Origin: Rhodococcus marinonascens NBRC 14363
GTDB taxonomy: Bacteria; Actinomycetota; Actinomycetes; Mycobacteriales; Mycobacteriaceae
Reading direction: 5' to 3'
Length of the DNA stretch: 64,000 bases
Assembly (NCBI RefSeq): GCF_001894885.1
Contig: NZ_BCXB01000002.1
Location: 1-64,000 of the forward strand
How positions within the stretch are numbered: position 1 is the stretch's first letter; every line of letters starts with the position of its first letter. The notes under the pieces are model-generated. The model was not told the origin of the DNA, ran no database searches, and saw only the letters and a list, made by a program, of their open reading frames with translations. Shown here piece after piece: positions 18,090 to 28,293 of the stretch. Made by a program: the position numbers and the translations under genes.

Positions 18090-18626
18090 ATGGCGTGGGA
18101 TCTTCCGAGTCTCTTCAACCGCCCGACGCTGGACAGCAAGGATGGGCTCACGTCCGAGCACGCGGCGAGTCGCATCAGCGCGTACATCTATGGCAACATC
18201 CTGGTGCTGGCGGCGCTCATTCCCGTCACGCAGTCACAGGAGACACTGGGCATCGCGGTCGTCTTCGGCGCGGCCCTGTCTACGTTTCTCGCCCACGTGT
18301 TCGCCGAGTCCGTGGGCCAGACACTCCGACTGGGCAGGTCCCTGACCTCTACCGAGCGCAGACGCGAACTCCGAGACAGTGTCCCAGTCCTGACGTCTGC
18401 GGTGATGCCCAGCGTGATCCTCTGCACCGCGGTCCTCGGCTGGTTCGAGCCTGCAACCGCACAGTTGATCGCCGAGATCGTGATGATCGTCCGCATCGGT
18501 TCGATCAGCTACGTCATCAGCCACCTACGCCAAGAGAAGGTGACTCTAGGTACCCATTGGGCGGCGATTGGACTGGCAGTCATCGCGACCGCCATCGTGG
18601 TGGTCAAGGTATTTCTGACACACTGA
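18090..18626 (+). CDS. Conserved membrane protein, function unknown
   Basis: A 178-aa protein with about four hydrophobic helices (around residues 34-50, 55-70, 105-125, 155-175) and a charged cytoplasmic loop (LTSTERRRELRDS). It resembles small actinobacterial integral membrane proteins without assigned function; no transport or enzyme signature was seen. The 3' end overlaps glpD by 23 bases on the opposite strand. Confidence 0.7.
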   Translation: MAWDLPSLFNRPTLDSKDGLTSEHAASRISAYIYGNILVLAALIPVTQSQETLGIAVVFGAALSTFLAHVFAESVGQTLRLGRSLTSTERRRELRDSVPVLTSAVMPSVILCTAVLGWFEPATAQLIAEIVMIVRIGSISYVISHLRQEKVTLGTHWAAIGLAVIATAIVVVKVFLTH

Positions 18627-20349
18627 CCGGCGGCTCAAGCAATTCTACCCGAGATTCGGGGGCTGCGGCACGCAACGCATCGGCAGACGCGTCGTCCGGC
18701 TGCGTCTGCGACTGCACTTCCGCCTCCACTCGCGCCCGGTAGGTTTTTACCTCGCGGTCTACGGCGTCGGCGTCCCAGCCGAGGATCGGGGCCACCAACT
18801 GCGCGACTTGTTCGGCGCAGTTCACACCTCGATGCGGGTACTCGATCGAGATCCGCGTCCGTCTGGCTAGAATGTCGTCGAGGTGCAGGGCTCCCTCTGC
18901 AGCCGCCGCATACACGGCTTCGACCTGCAGATATGCGGGAGCATCGGTGATGGGCTGCAAAAGTTCGGGTCTGCCGGCCGCCTGGTCGACGACTTGGCTG
19001 ATCAGCGAGCCGTAACGGTCGAGTAGATGTTTGACTCGGTATGGATGCAGCCCGTACTTCTGACCGAGATGGACGGTCTGATTCATCAGGGCGAAGTATC
19101 CGTCTGCACCCACCAATCGCACCTTCTGCGTGATGGATGGCGCCACCCGAGCCGGGATGTCCTCCGCCGCCGCAATGTCCACCGCATCCTCCGCCATGAC
19201 GCGGTAGGTGGTGTATTTGCCGCCGGCGATCGCGACGAGTCCTGGGGCGACGCGGGCGACAGCGTGCTCACGCGAGAGCTTCGATGTCTCATCGCTCTCC
19301 CCCTCGAGCAGCGGACGAAGGCCCGCATAGACCCCGTCGATGTCCTCGTGGGTCAGCGAGGTCACCAGCACCTCGTTGACGTGACCGAGTATGTAGTCGA
19401 TGTCGGCCTTCGTCGCCGCCGGATGCGCGAGGTCGAGGTTCCAGTCGGTGTCAGTGGTCCCGATGATCCAGTGACTACCCCAGGGGATCATGAACAACAC
19501 CGACTTCTCCGTGCGGAGGACGATCGCGGCATCGCTGACGATCCGATCCCTCGGGACCACGATGTGTACGCCCTTGGACGCGCGCACCCGGAATCGGCCG
19601 CGTTGGCGCGAAAGCGACTGGATCTCGTCCGTCCACACGCCCGTCGCGTTGATGACGACGTGCGCCTTCACATCTGCGGTGCGACCGTCCTCGCAGTCCC
19701 GCACACGCACACCGGAGACCCGGTCCGACTCCCGAAGGAATCCGACCACCTGCGTAGAAGTCCGCACGACCGCCCCGTAGTGGGCCGCGGTGCGCGCGAC
19801 CGTCATGGTGTGCCTGGCGTCATCGACCACCGTGTCGAAGTACTGGATGCCACCGGTCAGCGAACTGCGCTTGAGCCCCGGTGCCATGCGCAGCGCACCC
19901 GCACGAGTCAGATGCTTCTGCGCTGGAACCGATTTAGCTCCGCCCATCCGGTCGTACAGGAAGATTCCGGCCGCCATGTATGGCCGCTCCCACACCCGGT
20001 GGGTGATCGGGAACAGGAATTTCAACGGCTTCACCAGATGCGGCGCGAGGGTGGTCAGCGACAATTCACGCTCGCGCAGCGCTTCCCGCACCAAACCGAA
20101 CTCGAGCTGCTCGAGGTAGCGCAGGCCGCCGTGGAACATTTTCGACGAGCGACTCGACGTTCCGGAGGCATAGTCCCGCGCCTCCACCAACGCCACCTTG
20201 AGCCCACGGGTGGCTGCATCGAGTGCCGCACCGGCGCCGACCACGCCACCACCGATCACGACGACATCGAATTGCTCGTCCTCCAACTGGGCCCACGCAG
20301 TATCGCGCTGCTGGGGACCGAGGAATTGCACACCTGGCTGACTACTCAA
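18604..20349 (-). CDS. glpD: FAD-dependent glycerol-3-phosphate dehydrogenase
   Basis: A 581-aa membrane-associated flavoprotein that oxidises glycerol-3-phosphate to dihydroxyacetone phosphate and passes electrons to quinone. The N-terminal FAD-binding fold [21 protein letters not shown] is at residues about 29-50, followed by [16 protein letters not shown] and, further on, IGTTDTDWN; the C-terminal DAO domain is complete. Length fits M. tuberculosis GlpD2 (585 aa). It is divergent from glpK, so glycerol is phosphorylated by GlpK and oxidised by this enzyme. Confidence 0.95.
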   Translation of the reverse strand: MSSQPGVQFLGPQQRDTAWAQLEDEQFDVVVIGGGVVGAGAALDAATRGLKVALVEARDYASGTSSRSSKMFHGGLRYLEQLEFGLVREALRERELSLTTLAPHLVKPLKFLFPITHRVWERPYMAAGIFLYDRMGGAKSVPAQKHLTRAGALRMAPGLKRSSLTGGIQYFDTVVDDARHTMTVARTAAHYGAVVRTSTQVVGFLRESDRVSGVRVRDCEDGRTADVKAHVVINATGVWTDEIQSLSRQRGRFRVRASKGVHIVVPRDRIVSDAAIVLRTEKSVLFMIPWGSHWIIGTTDTDWNLDLAHPAATKADIDYILGHVNEVLVTSLTHEDIDGVYAGLRPLLEGESDETSKLSREHAVARVAPGLVAIAGGKYTTYRVMAEDAVDIAAAEDIPARVAPSITQKVRLVGADGYFALMNQTVHLGQKYGLHPYRVKHLLDRYGSLISQVVDQAAGRPELLQPITDAPAYLQVEAVYAAAAEGALHLDDILARRTRISIEYPHRGVNCAEQVAQLVAPILGWDADAVDREVKTYRARVEAEVQSQTQPDDASADALRAAAPESRVELLEPPVSVSEIP

Positions 20350-20399
20350 CGCGGGCTCCTGTGAGATCGCAACGGATTCATCTCCAGGCTAGTAGCTTC

Positions 20400-21893
20400 A
20401 TGCATGTGATTCAGTACATCGCCGCAATAGACCAGGGCACAACCTCGAGTCGATGCATGATCTTCGATCACGACGGCGCTGTCGTAAGCGTCGCACAGAA
20501 GGAACACCGGCAGATCTTTCCCAGGGCGGGCTGGGTCGAGCACGACCCGAAAGAACTGTGGATCAATACCCGTGAGGTGGTGGCATCCGCCCTCGCGAAG
20601 GCGCATCTGACCGAGAGCGACATCGCGGCCGTCGGTATCACCAATCAGCGCGAGACGACGGTCGTGTGGGACCGCAACACCGGGGAACCGGTGTACAACG
20701 CCATCGTCTGGCAGGACACGCGGACCGACGAACTGTGCAGAAGGCTTGGTGGCGACGAGGGCCCCAGCCGCTATCGCAAGCGCACCGGGCTTCCGCTGTC
20801 GACATACTTCTCCGGCCCGAAGGTTCGGTGGATTCTCGACAACGTCGACGGTGCCCGCGAGAAGGCCGACGCCGGTGACCTGTGCTTCGGCACGATCGAC
20901 AGCTGGATTCTGTGGCACCTCACCCAAGGCACCCACTTGACGGACGCCACCAATGCCTCCCGCACCATGTTGATGAATCTCGAGACTCTCGAGTGGGATC
21001 CGGAGATCTGCGCCGAGTTCGGTATCCCGATGTCTATGCTGCCCGAGATCCGCAGTTCCTCGGAGATCTACGGCGTCGGACGCCCGCAAGGGCCGCTGCC
21101 CGGGATCCCGGTGGCGGGAATCCTCGGCGATCAGCAGGCCGCCACATTCGGGCAGGCGTGCCTGTCGGAGGGCGAGGCGAAGAATACGTACGGAACGGGC
21201 AACTTCCTGCTACTCAACACCGGGACCACGCCCGTACCCAGCAAGCACGGACTCCTCACCACCGTCTGCTACAAGATCGGTGACGCGCCCGCCGTCTACG
21301 CACTCGAAGGGTCCGTCGCCGTCACCGGTTCGCTGGTGCAGTGGTTGCGCGATAGTCTCGGAATCATCCAGTCCGCCAAGGAGATCGAGGCGCTGGCCAA
21401 GTCGGTGGACGACAACGGCGATGTCTACTTCGTGCCAGCATTCTCCGGTCTGTTCGCGCCGAGATGGCGACCCGACGCGCGCGGTGCCATCGTCGGGATG
21501 ACCCGGTTCACGAACAAGGGTCACCTCGCTCGGGCCGCCCTGGAGGCCACCGCGTACCAGACCCGCGAGGTGATCGAGGCGATGCGCGCCGATTCCGGAG
21601 TCGAACTCGCCTCGCTCAAGGTGGACGGCGGCATGGTGGTCAACGAGACCCTCATGCAGTTCCAATCCGACATCCTCGGAGTTCCCGTCATCCGCCCCGT
21701 CGTCAATGAGACGACCGCTCTCGGGGCTGCGTACGCGGCCGGCCTCGCGGTCGGTTTCTGGGAAAGCGAAGGCGACATCCGCGAGAACTGGGCCGTCGAC
21801 AAGACCTGGGAACCTGCGATGGACGAGGCCGAGTCCACCCGGCTCTACGCCGGGTGGAACAAGGCGGTGGAACGCACCTACGACTGGGTGTGA
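20400..21893 (+). CDS. glpK: Glycerol kinase
   Basis: FGGY-family kinase of 497 aa that phosphorylates glycerol with ATP. N-terminal phosphate loop [11 protein letters not shown] (residues about 7-17), [10 protein letters not shown], the [11 protein letters not shown] region, [25 protein letters not shown] split over two segments, and [17 protein letters not shown] near the C-terminus are all typical GlpK. ATG 20400 gives the standard N-terminus; upstream codons in frame overlap glpD and do not look like the family. No clear ribosome site. The 3' end overlaps the convergent aminotransferase by 16 bases. Confidence 0.95.
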   Translation: MHVIQYIAAIDQGTTSSRCMIFDHDGAVVSVAQKEHRQIFPRAGWVEHDPKELWINTREVVASALAKAHLTESDIAAVGITNQRETTVVWDRNTGEPVYNAIVWQDTRTDELCRRLGGDEGPSRYRKRTGLPLSTYFSGPKVRWILDNVDGAREKADAGDLCFGTIDSWILWHLTQGTHLTDATNASRTMLMNLETLEWDPEICAEFGIPMSMLPEIRSSSEIYGVGRPQGPLPGIPVAGILGDQQAATFGQACLSEGEAKNTYGTGNFLLLNTGTTPVPSKHGLLTTVCYKIGDAPAVYALEGSVAVTGSLVQWLRDSLGIIQSAKEIEALAKSVDDNGDVYFVPAFSGLFAPRWRPDARGAIVGMTRFTNKGHLARAALEATAYQTREVIEAMRADSGVELASLKVDGGMVVNETLMQFQSDILGVPVIRPVVNETTALGAAYAAGLAVGFWESEGDIRENWAVDKTWEPAMDEAESTRLYAGWNKAVERTYDWV

Positions 21894-23065
21894 TCGGCGT
21901 ATGCAGCTCCGAGTCTCGCCGCCGCGTCCGCCAGCACGTCCTCCGAACAGGTCGCGAAGCACAGCCGCAGAGCGCTCCGGTGCGCGGCGTTGATGCCGAA
22001 TGCCGATCCGGGGACGAAGGCCACACCGTGCTTTACGGCCACCTGCAACAGCGCTTCCGTGTCGAAGCCCGGTTCGGTGAACTCGGTCCAGCAGAACATC
22101 CCGCCTGCTACAGAAGGCACCGCGGCACGGTCGCCGAACGTCGAAGTGACACAATCCTCGAGTGCCCGGGCCCTAGACCTGTACCGGGTACGCAGCATCT
22201 CCAGGTGCAGATCCAGCCACGGCTCGTCCGACAGCAGTCCGGCGGCAATCTGGTGGGTCAGTGACGAACCGCAGAGGTCCGCACCCTGCTTGAGCAGTTC
22301 GACCGCCTCGCACACTCGCCGATCGCCGTGCAGCCATCCAACTCGGAGGGCAGGTGCCAGGATCTTCGAGGCGCTGGACAACCGGATGACCCGGTCCGAC
22401 AGCGCCGCGACGGGCACGGGCGGCGGCCCGTCAAAGAAGAGTTCACCGTACGGATCGTCCTCGATCACCCAGAACCCGTACCGGTCGGCCAGTGAGGCGA
22501 GGTGTTCCCGGCGGGCGGGCGCCAGGACGACGCCGCGAGGGTTGTGGAAGTTGCTCACCGTGTGCACCACGGTGGGTCGCAGTCCGCCCTCGAGCAGGCC
22601 CTGGAGAGCCGCGGTGTCCATGCCGTCGGCGTCGAGCGGGACGGACCGGACATCGGCCTCCGCTGCCCAGAACACCTGCAATGCGCCGGTGTAGGCGGGT
22701 TCCTCCACGATCACGAGGTCGCCGGGATCGAGCAGCACCTGCGCCAGCAGACTCAACGCCTGCTGCGAGCCATGCGTGACAACGACGTCCTCGGCCTCCA
22801 GCGGGCGCCCGATTCTCGCCCCTTCGCGCGCGGCGAGCACGTCGCGAAGCCTCCGCAGGCCGGTGGTCTCCCCGTATTGCACGGAGGCCGGGTCGGCGAG
22901 CGCGAGTTCGGCTTCCTTCCGGATACGTTCCCGCGGAATGATTTCGGGGTCGGGCAGCCCACCAGCGAGGCTGACGACATCGGGCCGCGCGGTGAGTGTC
23001 AGCAGATCACGGATGGCGGAGCTTTGGAGAGAGCCCATACGGCGGGCGAAAGTAGGCGAATACAC
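21878..23065 (-). CDS. PLP-dependent aminotransferase (2-aminoadipate / aromatic type, LysN-like)
   Basis: A 395-aa fold-type I class I/II aminotransferase without the MocR HTH domain. The N-terminus [21 protein letters not shown], the NFHNPRG motif, [12 protein letters not shown] (PLP-pairing Asp) and [16 protein letters not shown] (PLP Lys) match the LysN/ARO8-like group, which includes 2-aminoadipate transaminases. Because lat and pcd in this window make 2-aminoadipate from lysine, a role in the next step to 2-oxoadipate is plausible but inferred; other substrates (valine, aromatic amino acids) are equally possible. Confidence 0.88.
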   Translation of the reverse strand: MYSPTFARRMGSLQSSAIRDLLTLTARPDVVSLAGGLPDPEIIPRERIRKEAELALADPASVQYGETTGLRRLRDVLAAREGARIGRPLEAEDVVVTHGSQQALSLLAQVLLDPGDLVIVEEPAYTGALQVFWAAEADVRSVPLDADGMDTAALQGLLEGGLRPTVVHTVSNFHNPRGVVLAPARREHLASLADRYGFWVIEDDPYGELFFDGPPPVPVAALSDRVIRLSSASKILAPALRVGWLHGDRRVCEAVELLKQGADLCGSSLTHQIAAGLLSDEPWLDLHLEMLRTRYRSRARALEDCVTSTFGDRAAVPSVAGGMFCWTEFTEPGFDTEALLQVAVKHGVAFVPGSAFGINAAHRSALRLCFATCSEDVLADAAARLGAAYADHTQS

Positions 23066-23217
23066 GATGACCCCCGGAGACAGTGAGGCGACGGTAGTTG
23101 GATTTCAGGTGGGGAACACCCTGCCCGTCCGGGGTCTGGGGCAGGGAGAGCGCCGAGGCACGGCCCGGGGATTTCGGTCCGTGCCTCGACTATCCCACAG
23201 GGGATCAGTATGTGAAC

Positions 23218-23252
23218 CGCGATTCCCGCAGTCTGGGAATACGGGAATCGCG
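23218..23252 (-). terminator. Terminator-like hairpin after lpdA
   Basis: CGCGATTCCCG (23218-23228) and CGGGAATCGCG (23242-23252) are perfect 11-bp arms with a 13-nt loop, two bases beyond the lpdA stop. Likely intrinsic-type terminator or 3'-end stabiliser. Confidence 0.6.
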
Positions 23253-23253
23253 A

Positions 23254-24657
23254 TCAGCCCAGGTCGTCGTGACGCATCAGCTGACGAGCCGCCTCGGTGA
23301 TCGATCCCGTCAACGACGGGTATACCGAGAACGTCGCGGCCAGGTCGTTCACGGTGAGGTTGTTCTGAACTGCGATCGCAATGGGGAGAATCAGCTCCGA
23401 CCCGTTGGGCGCGACCACCACCCCGCCGATCACCACGCCGGTAGCAGGACGGCAAAAGATCTTGACGAAACCTCGGCGCAACCCCGACATTTTCGCGCGC
23501 GGGTTGGTGTTGAGCGGGAGCATGACGGTACGGGCCAATACCTCGCCCTCGTCGATCGACGCCTGGCTGACGCCGACCGTGGCGATCTCGGGCCTCGTGA
23601 ACACAGCCGACGCCACCGTCTTCAGCTTGATCGGGCTGACACCTTCACCGAGAGCGTGGTACATGGCGATCCGGCCCTGCATCGCGGCGACGGAGGCCAG
23701 CGGAAGGAGACCGGTGCAGTCGCCCGCGGCATAAATCCCCGACACCGTCGTCCGCGACACGCGATCGACGCGCAGATACCCACTCTTGTCCAGTTCGATG
23801 CCCACCTTCTCGAGCCCGAGGCCCTGGGTATTCGGGACGGAACCGACCGTCATCAGGGCGTGGCTGCCCTCGACGGTCCGGCCGTCGGCGAGCACGACGT
23901 CGACGCCGTTGTCGGTGCGCTTCACGAATTCGGCCCGGGCGTGCTTGACCAGGGTGACACCCCGTTCGGCGAGAACGTCCTCGAGCACGAGGGCGGCATC
24001 TGCGTCCTCGCCCGGCAAGACGCGGTCACGGCTGGACACGAGTGTCACCTTCACGCCCATCTCGGTGTAGGCGGACACGAACTCGGCACCCGTCACACCG
24101 GAACCAATGACGACGAGGTGCGAAGGCAACTCGTCGAGGTCGTAGAGGTCGCGCCAGGTGAGGATGCGCTCACCGTCCGGCTCCGCGCCGGGGATGATGC
24201 GCGGGCTCGCACCGGTCGCGATGAGGACGACATCGGCGTCGAGTGTCTTCTTCTCACCGCCGGCGAGGGTGGCACACACTTGGTGAGACGCCATGCCGGG
24301 CAGCGGGTCGGTGATCTCGGCGGTGCCGGAGAGTAGTTCGACGCCTACAGTCTGGAGGCGCGCACGGATGTCGGACGACTGCGCTTGGGCGAGACTCTTC
24401 ACACGTGCGTTGATCTTCGGCAGCGCGACCGTGGCCTGCTCCGGATCGAGAGCGATGCCCAGGTCGGTCGCGCGGCGCATGTCCGTGCGCACGCCGGTAG
24501 ACGCGATAAACGTCTTCGACGGCACGCAATCGAACAAGACACAGGCGCCACCCACGCCGTCCGAATCGATCAGGGAGACGGAGGCGCCGTGCTGCGCGGC
24601 CACCAACGCTGCCTCGTATCCGGCAGGTCCGCCACCAATGATCACGATCCGGCTCAT
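23254..24657 (-). CDS. lpdA: Flavoprotein disulfide-reductase-like NAD(P)H quinone dehydrogenase
   Basis: A 467-aa member of the pyridine nucleotide-disulphide oxidoreductase family, homologous to M. tuberculosis LpdA (Rv3303c), which reduces quinones rather than lipoamide. FAD site RIVIIGGGPAGYEAALVA at the N-terminus; the place of the redox pair reads GGACVLFDCVPSK, so the usual C-x4-C is incomplete (Cys-V-L-F-D-Cys keeps two Cys). The second Rossmann motif is VVIGSGVTGAEFVSAY. Start ATG 24657 is preceded by GGAGGA; the frame runs on upstream to 24759 without similar support. Context matches Rv3303c-Rv3304. Confidence 0.9.
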   Translation of the reverse strand: MSRIVIIGGGPAGYEAALVAAQHGASVSLIDSDGVGGACVLFDCVPSKTFIASTGVRTDMRRATDLGIALDPEQATVALPKINARVKSLAQAQSSDIRARLQTVGVELLSGTAEITDPLPGMASHQVCATLAGGEKKTLDADVVLIATGASPRIIPGAEPDGERILTWRDLYDLDELPSHLVVIGSGVTGAEFVSAYTEMGVKVTLVSSRDRVLPGEDADAALVLEDVLAERGVTLVKHARAEFVKRTDNGVDVVLADGRTVEGSHALMTVGSVPNTQGLGLEKVGIELDKSGYLRVDRVSRTTVSGIYAAGDCTGLLPLASVAAMQGRIAMYHALGEGVSPIKLKTVASAVFTRPEIATVGVSQASIDEGEVLARTVMLPLNTNPRAKMSGLRRGFVKIFCRPATGVVIGGVVVAPNGSELILPIAIAVQNNLTVNDLAATFSVYPSLTGSITEAARQLMRHDDLG

Positions 24658-24795
24658 TCGTCCTCCAATTCGACGGTCGACCAGGGTCTCCGGCCGACTA
24701 TTCATGCGATCGCAGCGCTTCGTGTCGTGCACTGCGGGCAGCTTCGTCGTGCACTGCATGCAATAGGTTACTAGCCACCGTTTAGGCTTGTCGTC

Positions 24796-25257
24796 GTGCC
24801 GATTTATGCCGCCTACGGGTCAAACATGCATCCGGACCAGATGTTGCAACGCTGCCCGCACTCGCCGATGGCGGGAACGGGTTGGCTATACGGTTGGCGC
24901 CTGACGTTCAGTGGCGGGGACATCGGTTGGGAGGGCGCACTCGCCACCGTGGTCGAAGACCCCGAATCCAAGGTGTTCGTCGTTCTGTATGACGTGCCCG
25001 AAGAGGACGAGGTGAGTCTCGACCGGTGGGAAGGCTCGGAACTCGGCATCCACCGCAAGATCCGCGTACGCGTGGACGTCGCGGGCAGCTCCGACCTCGC
25101 TTGGTTGTATGTTCTGGACGCCTATGAGGGCGGGCTGCCGTCGGCGCGCTACCTCGGGGTGATGGCGGAGGCCGCGGAGATCGCCGGTGCGCCTGCCGAC
25201 TATGTACGCGACCTGCGCACCCGCAACAGCCGCAACGTCGGACCCGGCAAACAATAG
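24796..25257 (+). CDS. Gamma-glutamylcyclotransferase family protein
   Basis: A 153-aa GGCT/AIG2-like protein. The N-terminal YAAYGSNMHPDQM gives the conserved YGSN loop that binds the gamma-glutamyl group, and the family acidic residue may be in VVLYDVPEEDEVSLDRWEG. Family members release 5-oxoproline from gamma-glutamyl amines; the substrate here is unknown. Gene order (lpdA divergent, then amidohydrolases on the minus strand) equals the Rv3303c-Rv3304-Rv3305c order. Confidence 0.88.
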   Translation: MPIYAAYGSNMHPDQMLQRCPHSPMAGTGWLYGWRLTFSGGDIGWEGALATVVEDPESKVFVVLYDVPEEDEVSLDRWEGSELGIHRKIRVRVDVAGSSDLAWLYVLDAYEGGLPSARYLGVMAEAAEIAGAPADYVRDLRTRNSRNVGPGKQ

Positions 25258-25271
25258 GCCAGAGCGGGCGC

Positions 25272-26423
25272 TCAGCCCAGCACAAGGCTCGACAGCACCC
25301 GCACACCCACACTCAGAGCCCGCTCGTCCAGATCGAACGTCGGCTGGTGAATGTCGAGTTGCCCGCCGTCCCCCGACCAGACACCCAGCCGAGCCATGGC
25401 ACCGGGAACCTCTTCGAGATACCAGGAGAAGTCCTCGCCGCCGCCGGACTGCGATGTGTCCGCCAGAGCGTCGGGCCCGACCGTGCGGATTGCGTCCTCG
25501 AACATGCGGGTCGACACCTCGTCGTTGACGACGGGCGGGACGCCGCGACTGTAGTTGAGCTGATAACTCACACCGGTGGGTGCCAGCAATCCGTGGACAA
25601 TCTCACGGACCAGCGGCTCGAGCAGCTCCCACGTCTCGTGATCGCCCGTCCGCACGGTGCCGGTCATCATGCCGGTCTGCGGGATGGCGTTGGGGGCCCG
25701 CCCGGCGCTGACGGCACCCCACACCATCACAGTGCCGGTACGCGGGTCTATCCGTCTGCTGAGCATGCCGGGCAACCCCGTCACGACGGTTCCGAGCGCG
25801 AACACCAGATCGGTGGTCAGGTGTGGACGCGATGTGTGGCCGCCCGGTGAGTCCAGCACGACCTCGATCGTGTCCGCGGCAGATGTGATCGCGCCGAGTC
25901 GGACGCCGACCCGCCCTGCCTGCAGCCGCGGATCGCAGTGGAGTGCGAAGATCCGCGACACCCCCTCGAGCCGCCCGGCAGCGACAACGTCAAGCGCGCC
26001 GCCGGGCATGACCTCCTCGGCGGGTTGGAAGATCAGCCGGACACCCACCGGAAGGTCGGGGATTTCGCTGAGTGCCAGCCCGGTTCCCAGAAGAATGACG
26101 GTGTGGGCATCGTGACCGCATGCGTGGGACACGCCGGGCACCGTCGACGAGTACGTGGCGCCAGTGAGTTCCTGGAGCGGGAGGGCGTCCATATCGGCGC
26201 GCAGCGCGATGCGGGGACCGCGCGAAGGTCCGAGGTCACACGTGAGTCCTGTGCCACCGGGAAGCAGTTCGGGCGAGAGACCGGCCGCGGCCAACCGGGT
26301 CGCCACGAACTCCGTCGTCGCGTATTCGTAACGCGCCAACTCGGGGTTGGCGTGGATGTGTCGACGCCACTGTAAGAGGTCGTCGGCGTGAGCGAGAATC
26401 CATTTGTCGACAGCCGCGTTCAC
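25272..26423 (-). CDS. amiA1: M20 family amidohydrolase (AmiA1-like)
   Basis: A 383-aa M20D metallopeptidase/amidohydrolase. Metal-site motifs: ACGHDAHTVILLGTG and IFQPAEEVMPGGA (general-base Glu-Glu pair), plus the C-terminal SGGGEDFSWYLEEVPG. Members hydrolyse N-acyl or hippurate-type amides. The GTG start at 26423 overlaps the stop of the upstream paralogue at 26420 by four bases, so both are translated together. Homologous by position and family to Rv3305c. Real substrate unknown. Confidence 0.9.
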   Translation of the reverse strand: MNAAVDKWILAHADDLLQWRRHIHANPELARYEYATTEFVATRLAAAGLSPELLPGGTGLTCDLGPSRGPRIALRADMDALPLQELTGATYSSTVPGVSHACGHDAHTVILLGTGLALSEIPDLPVGVRLIFQPAEEVMPGGALDVVAAGRLEGVSRIFALHCDPRLQAGRVGVRLGAITSAADTIEVVLDSPGGHTSRPHLTTDLVFALGTVVTGLPGMLSRRIDPRTGTVMVWGAVSAGRAPNAIPQTGMMTGTVRTGDHETWELLEPLVREIVHGLLAPTGVSYQLNYSRGVPPVVNDEVSTRMFEDAIRTVGPDALADTSQSGGGEDFSWYLEEVPGAMARLGVWSGDGGQLDIHQPTFDLDERALSVGVRVLSSLVLG

Positions 26424-27580
26424 CGGCGATCAACTCCTTCCAACAGCCGCATCCGCTGCGCGCCGTCCGTTACAGCCCGAACCGCCGTGCGCGCCAGCGC
26501 AATCGCTCCGTCGACCACGGCGCGGTCGGCAGATTCCGTGATGCATGCCGCGGCGAACCCCGGTTGGTGCGTAACCGCACCACCCGAGTCAATTCCGATG
26601 ACCGGGTGAATTCCGGGCAGGACGTTGGTGACGTTGCCCATGTCGGTGCTGCCCAGTGGGCGGGCACCCTCCCCTTCGAGCGGCAGTGGCGTCCGCCCCA
26701 TGTCGACGATCTGCTCTCGGTACGAGGCGACCAACCACGGGTCCGGTGTCAGTTCCGCATACGCGGGCGATACCGTGCGGGTCTCGTGCGTGCAACCGGT
26801 GGCGAGTGCCCCGGCAGCGAAGCACGCCTGAGCACGCGCGGTCAGCTCCGACAGCGCCGCCGACGTCTCGGCACGCAGGTAATAGTGCATTTCGGTGCGC
26901 GCGGGAACGATGTTGGGGGCGGTACCGCCGTCGGAGACGATCCCGTGCACCTGTTGCCCCGGTGACAGGTGTTGACGAAGAAGGCCGATGCCGACCTGCG
27001 TCAATGTCGCCGCGTCTGCCGCGTTGCGCCCCAACTCCGGGGAGGCCGAGGCGTGGGCTTCACGGCCGGTGAACGCGACCGTGATGTCGGCCAACGCGAG
27101 CGAAGTCGCCCCGGCGATGTCGATCGGACCCGGATGCACCATCAGTGCAGCCGCGACACCGTCGAAGACACCCCGCTCGAGCATGGCGATCTTGCCTCCG
27201 CCGCTCTCCTCGGCCGGCGTCCCGATCACCCGCACGGTGATCCCGAGCCGGTCTGCCACCGTGGCGAGCGCGACTCCGGTGCCGACCGCGGATGCCGCGA
27301 TGATGTTGTGCCCGCATGCGTGGCCGATCTCCGGCAGTGCGTCGTACTCGGCACAGATGCCGATGACGAGATCGCCGCTACCGAATGTCGCTTCGAACGC
27401 CGTCGGCAGGTCGGCGACCCCCGATTCCACGTCGAACCCGTTACTCTTCAGCAATTCGGTGATCTTTGCGGCACTCCGGAACTCCTCGAACGCGAGTTCC
27501 GGTTCGCCGTGGATCGAATGCGAAAGCGCGGTCAGGTCTGTCTCAATGGACTTGACCGCCGCCTCTATGTCCGCATTCAC
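26420..27580 (-). CDS. amiB1: M20 family amidohydrolase (AmiB1-like)
   Basis: A 386-aa M20 peptidase-family amidohydrolase of the p-aminobenzoyl-glutamate hydrolase type: CAEYDALPEIGHACGHN, GTPAEESGGGK and LGSTDMGNVTNVLPG are the characteristic blocks. It is first of the two-gene amidohydrolase operon and lies 12 bases after the enoyl-CoA hydratase stop, so the three minus-strand genes are probably cotranscribed. Corresponds to Rv3306c by order. Confidence 0.9.
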   Translation of the reverse strand: MNADIEAAVKSIETDLTALSHSIHGEPELAFEEFRSAAKITELLKSNGFDVESGVADLPTAFEATFGSGDLVIGICAEYDALPEIGHACGHNIIAASAVGTGVALATVADRLGITVRVIGTPAEESGGGKIAMLERGVFDGVAAALMVHPGPIDIAGATSLALADITVAFTGREAHASASPELGRNAADAATLTQVGIGLLRQHLSPGQQVHGIVSDGGTAPNIVPARTEMHYYLRAETSAALSELTARAQACFAAGALATGCTHETRTVSPAYAELTPDPWLVASYREQIVDMGRTPLPLEGEGARPLGSTDMGNVTNVLPGIHPVIGIDSGGAVTHQPGFAAACITESADRAVVDGAIALARTAVRAVTDGAQRMRLLEGVDRR

Positions 27581-27592
27581 CTGCTCATTCTC

Positions 27593-28291
27593 TCATCCGA
27601 AGCTGAAGTTGCTCTTGTCCGTCACCGTGGCGAGCGCGGCGAGGGCCTGGTGGTGGATTCCGCGCTTGATCCCGGCGAGGTTGTCGCCACGGGTTGCCGT
27701 GAGTGCTGACGCCCGCGCCACAGCCGCCGGGAGAACCCCGTCACCGTCCGCGATCTCGTCGACGATCCCGGCGGCGAGCGCGTCGGATCCGCCGAAACGG
27801 CGTCCGGTCGTCATCGCCTCGATCGCGGTCTGCTTGGGCAGGCGGCCGTTCACGAGTGCCGACATCCCCACGGTGAAAGGCATGTTCAGCGTTACCTCGG
27901 GCAGGCAGTAGAACCCGCGGTCGGCACGCATCACCCGGAAGTCGTGTGCCGTCGCCAACATGGCGCCCGCACCGAAACTGTGCCCCTGCACCGCCGCGAC
28001 GGTGGCCATCGGGAAAGTCAGGAGGCGGCCGTAGAGTGCGTTTACCCGGTCGAGGTATCCCGGAAGCTTGTCCGCGTTGGAGAAGATCCAATTGGTGTCC
28101 AGGCCGTTGGTGAAAAACTTTCCCGTAGCAGTTGTGACCAGCGCGGCAGGTCCCTCGTGCGCTTCAACTTCGTCCAGCGTGGCATTGGCGGCGTCGATCC
28201 AGTCCGGATTGAAGCGATTTTCATTGTCCGTCTCGCCCTCGATGCCGAGGTAGAGGATGAATACGTCGCCGTCGCGATCGAGATATGGCAT
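27593..28291 (-). CDS. Enoyl-CoA hydratase/isomerase family protein
   Basis: A 232-aa crotonase-fold protein. The oxyanion-hole region reads ALVTTATGKFFTNGLD and the second loop HSFGAGAMLATAHDFRVM; catalytic Glu positions of classic hydratases are not obvious, which fits the short peroxisomal-isomerase (ECI/PECI) type. It is divergent from deoD by only two bases between starts. Substrate unknown. Confidence 0.88.
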   Translation of the reverse strand: MPYLDRDGDVFILYLGIEGETDNENRFNPDWIDAANATLDEVEAHEGPAALVTTATGKFFTNGLDTNWIFSNADKLPGYLDRVNALYGRLLTFPMATVAAVQGHSFGAGAMLATAHDFRVMRADRGFYCLPEVTLNMPFTVGMSALVNGRLPKQTAIEAMTTGRRFGGSDALAAGIVDEIADGDGVLPAAVARASALTATRGDNLAGIKRGIHHQALAALATVTDKSNFSFG

Positions 28292-28293
28292 AA

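Noticed and set aside
19027-20364. 445-codon frame antisense to glpD
   Set aside because: The composition (Arg/His-rich, no domain) is typical of the complement of a high-GC gene; GlpD is certain.
23254-24657. Dihydrolipoamide dehydrogenase of the pyruvate dehydrogenase complex
   Set aside because: The redox-active CysxxxxCys spacing (GGTCLNxGCIPSK) is not as in true lipoamide dehydrogenases, and the context matches LpdA quinone reductase.
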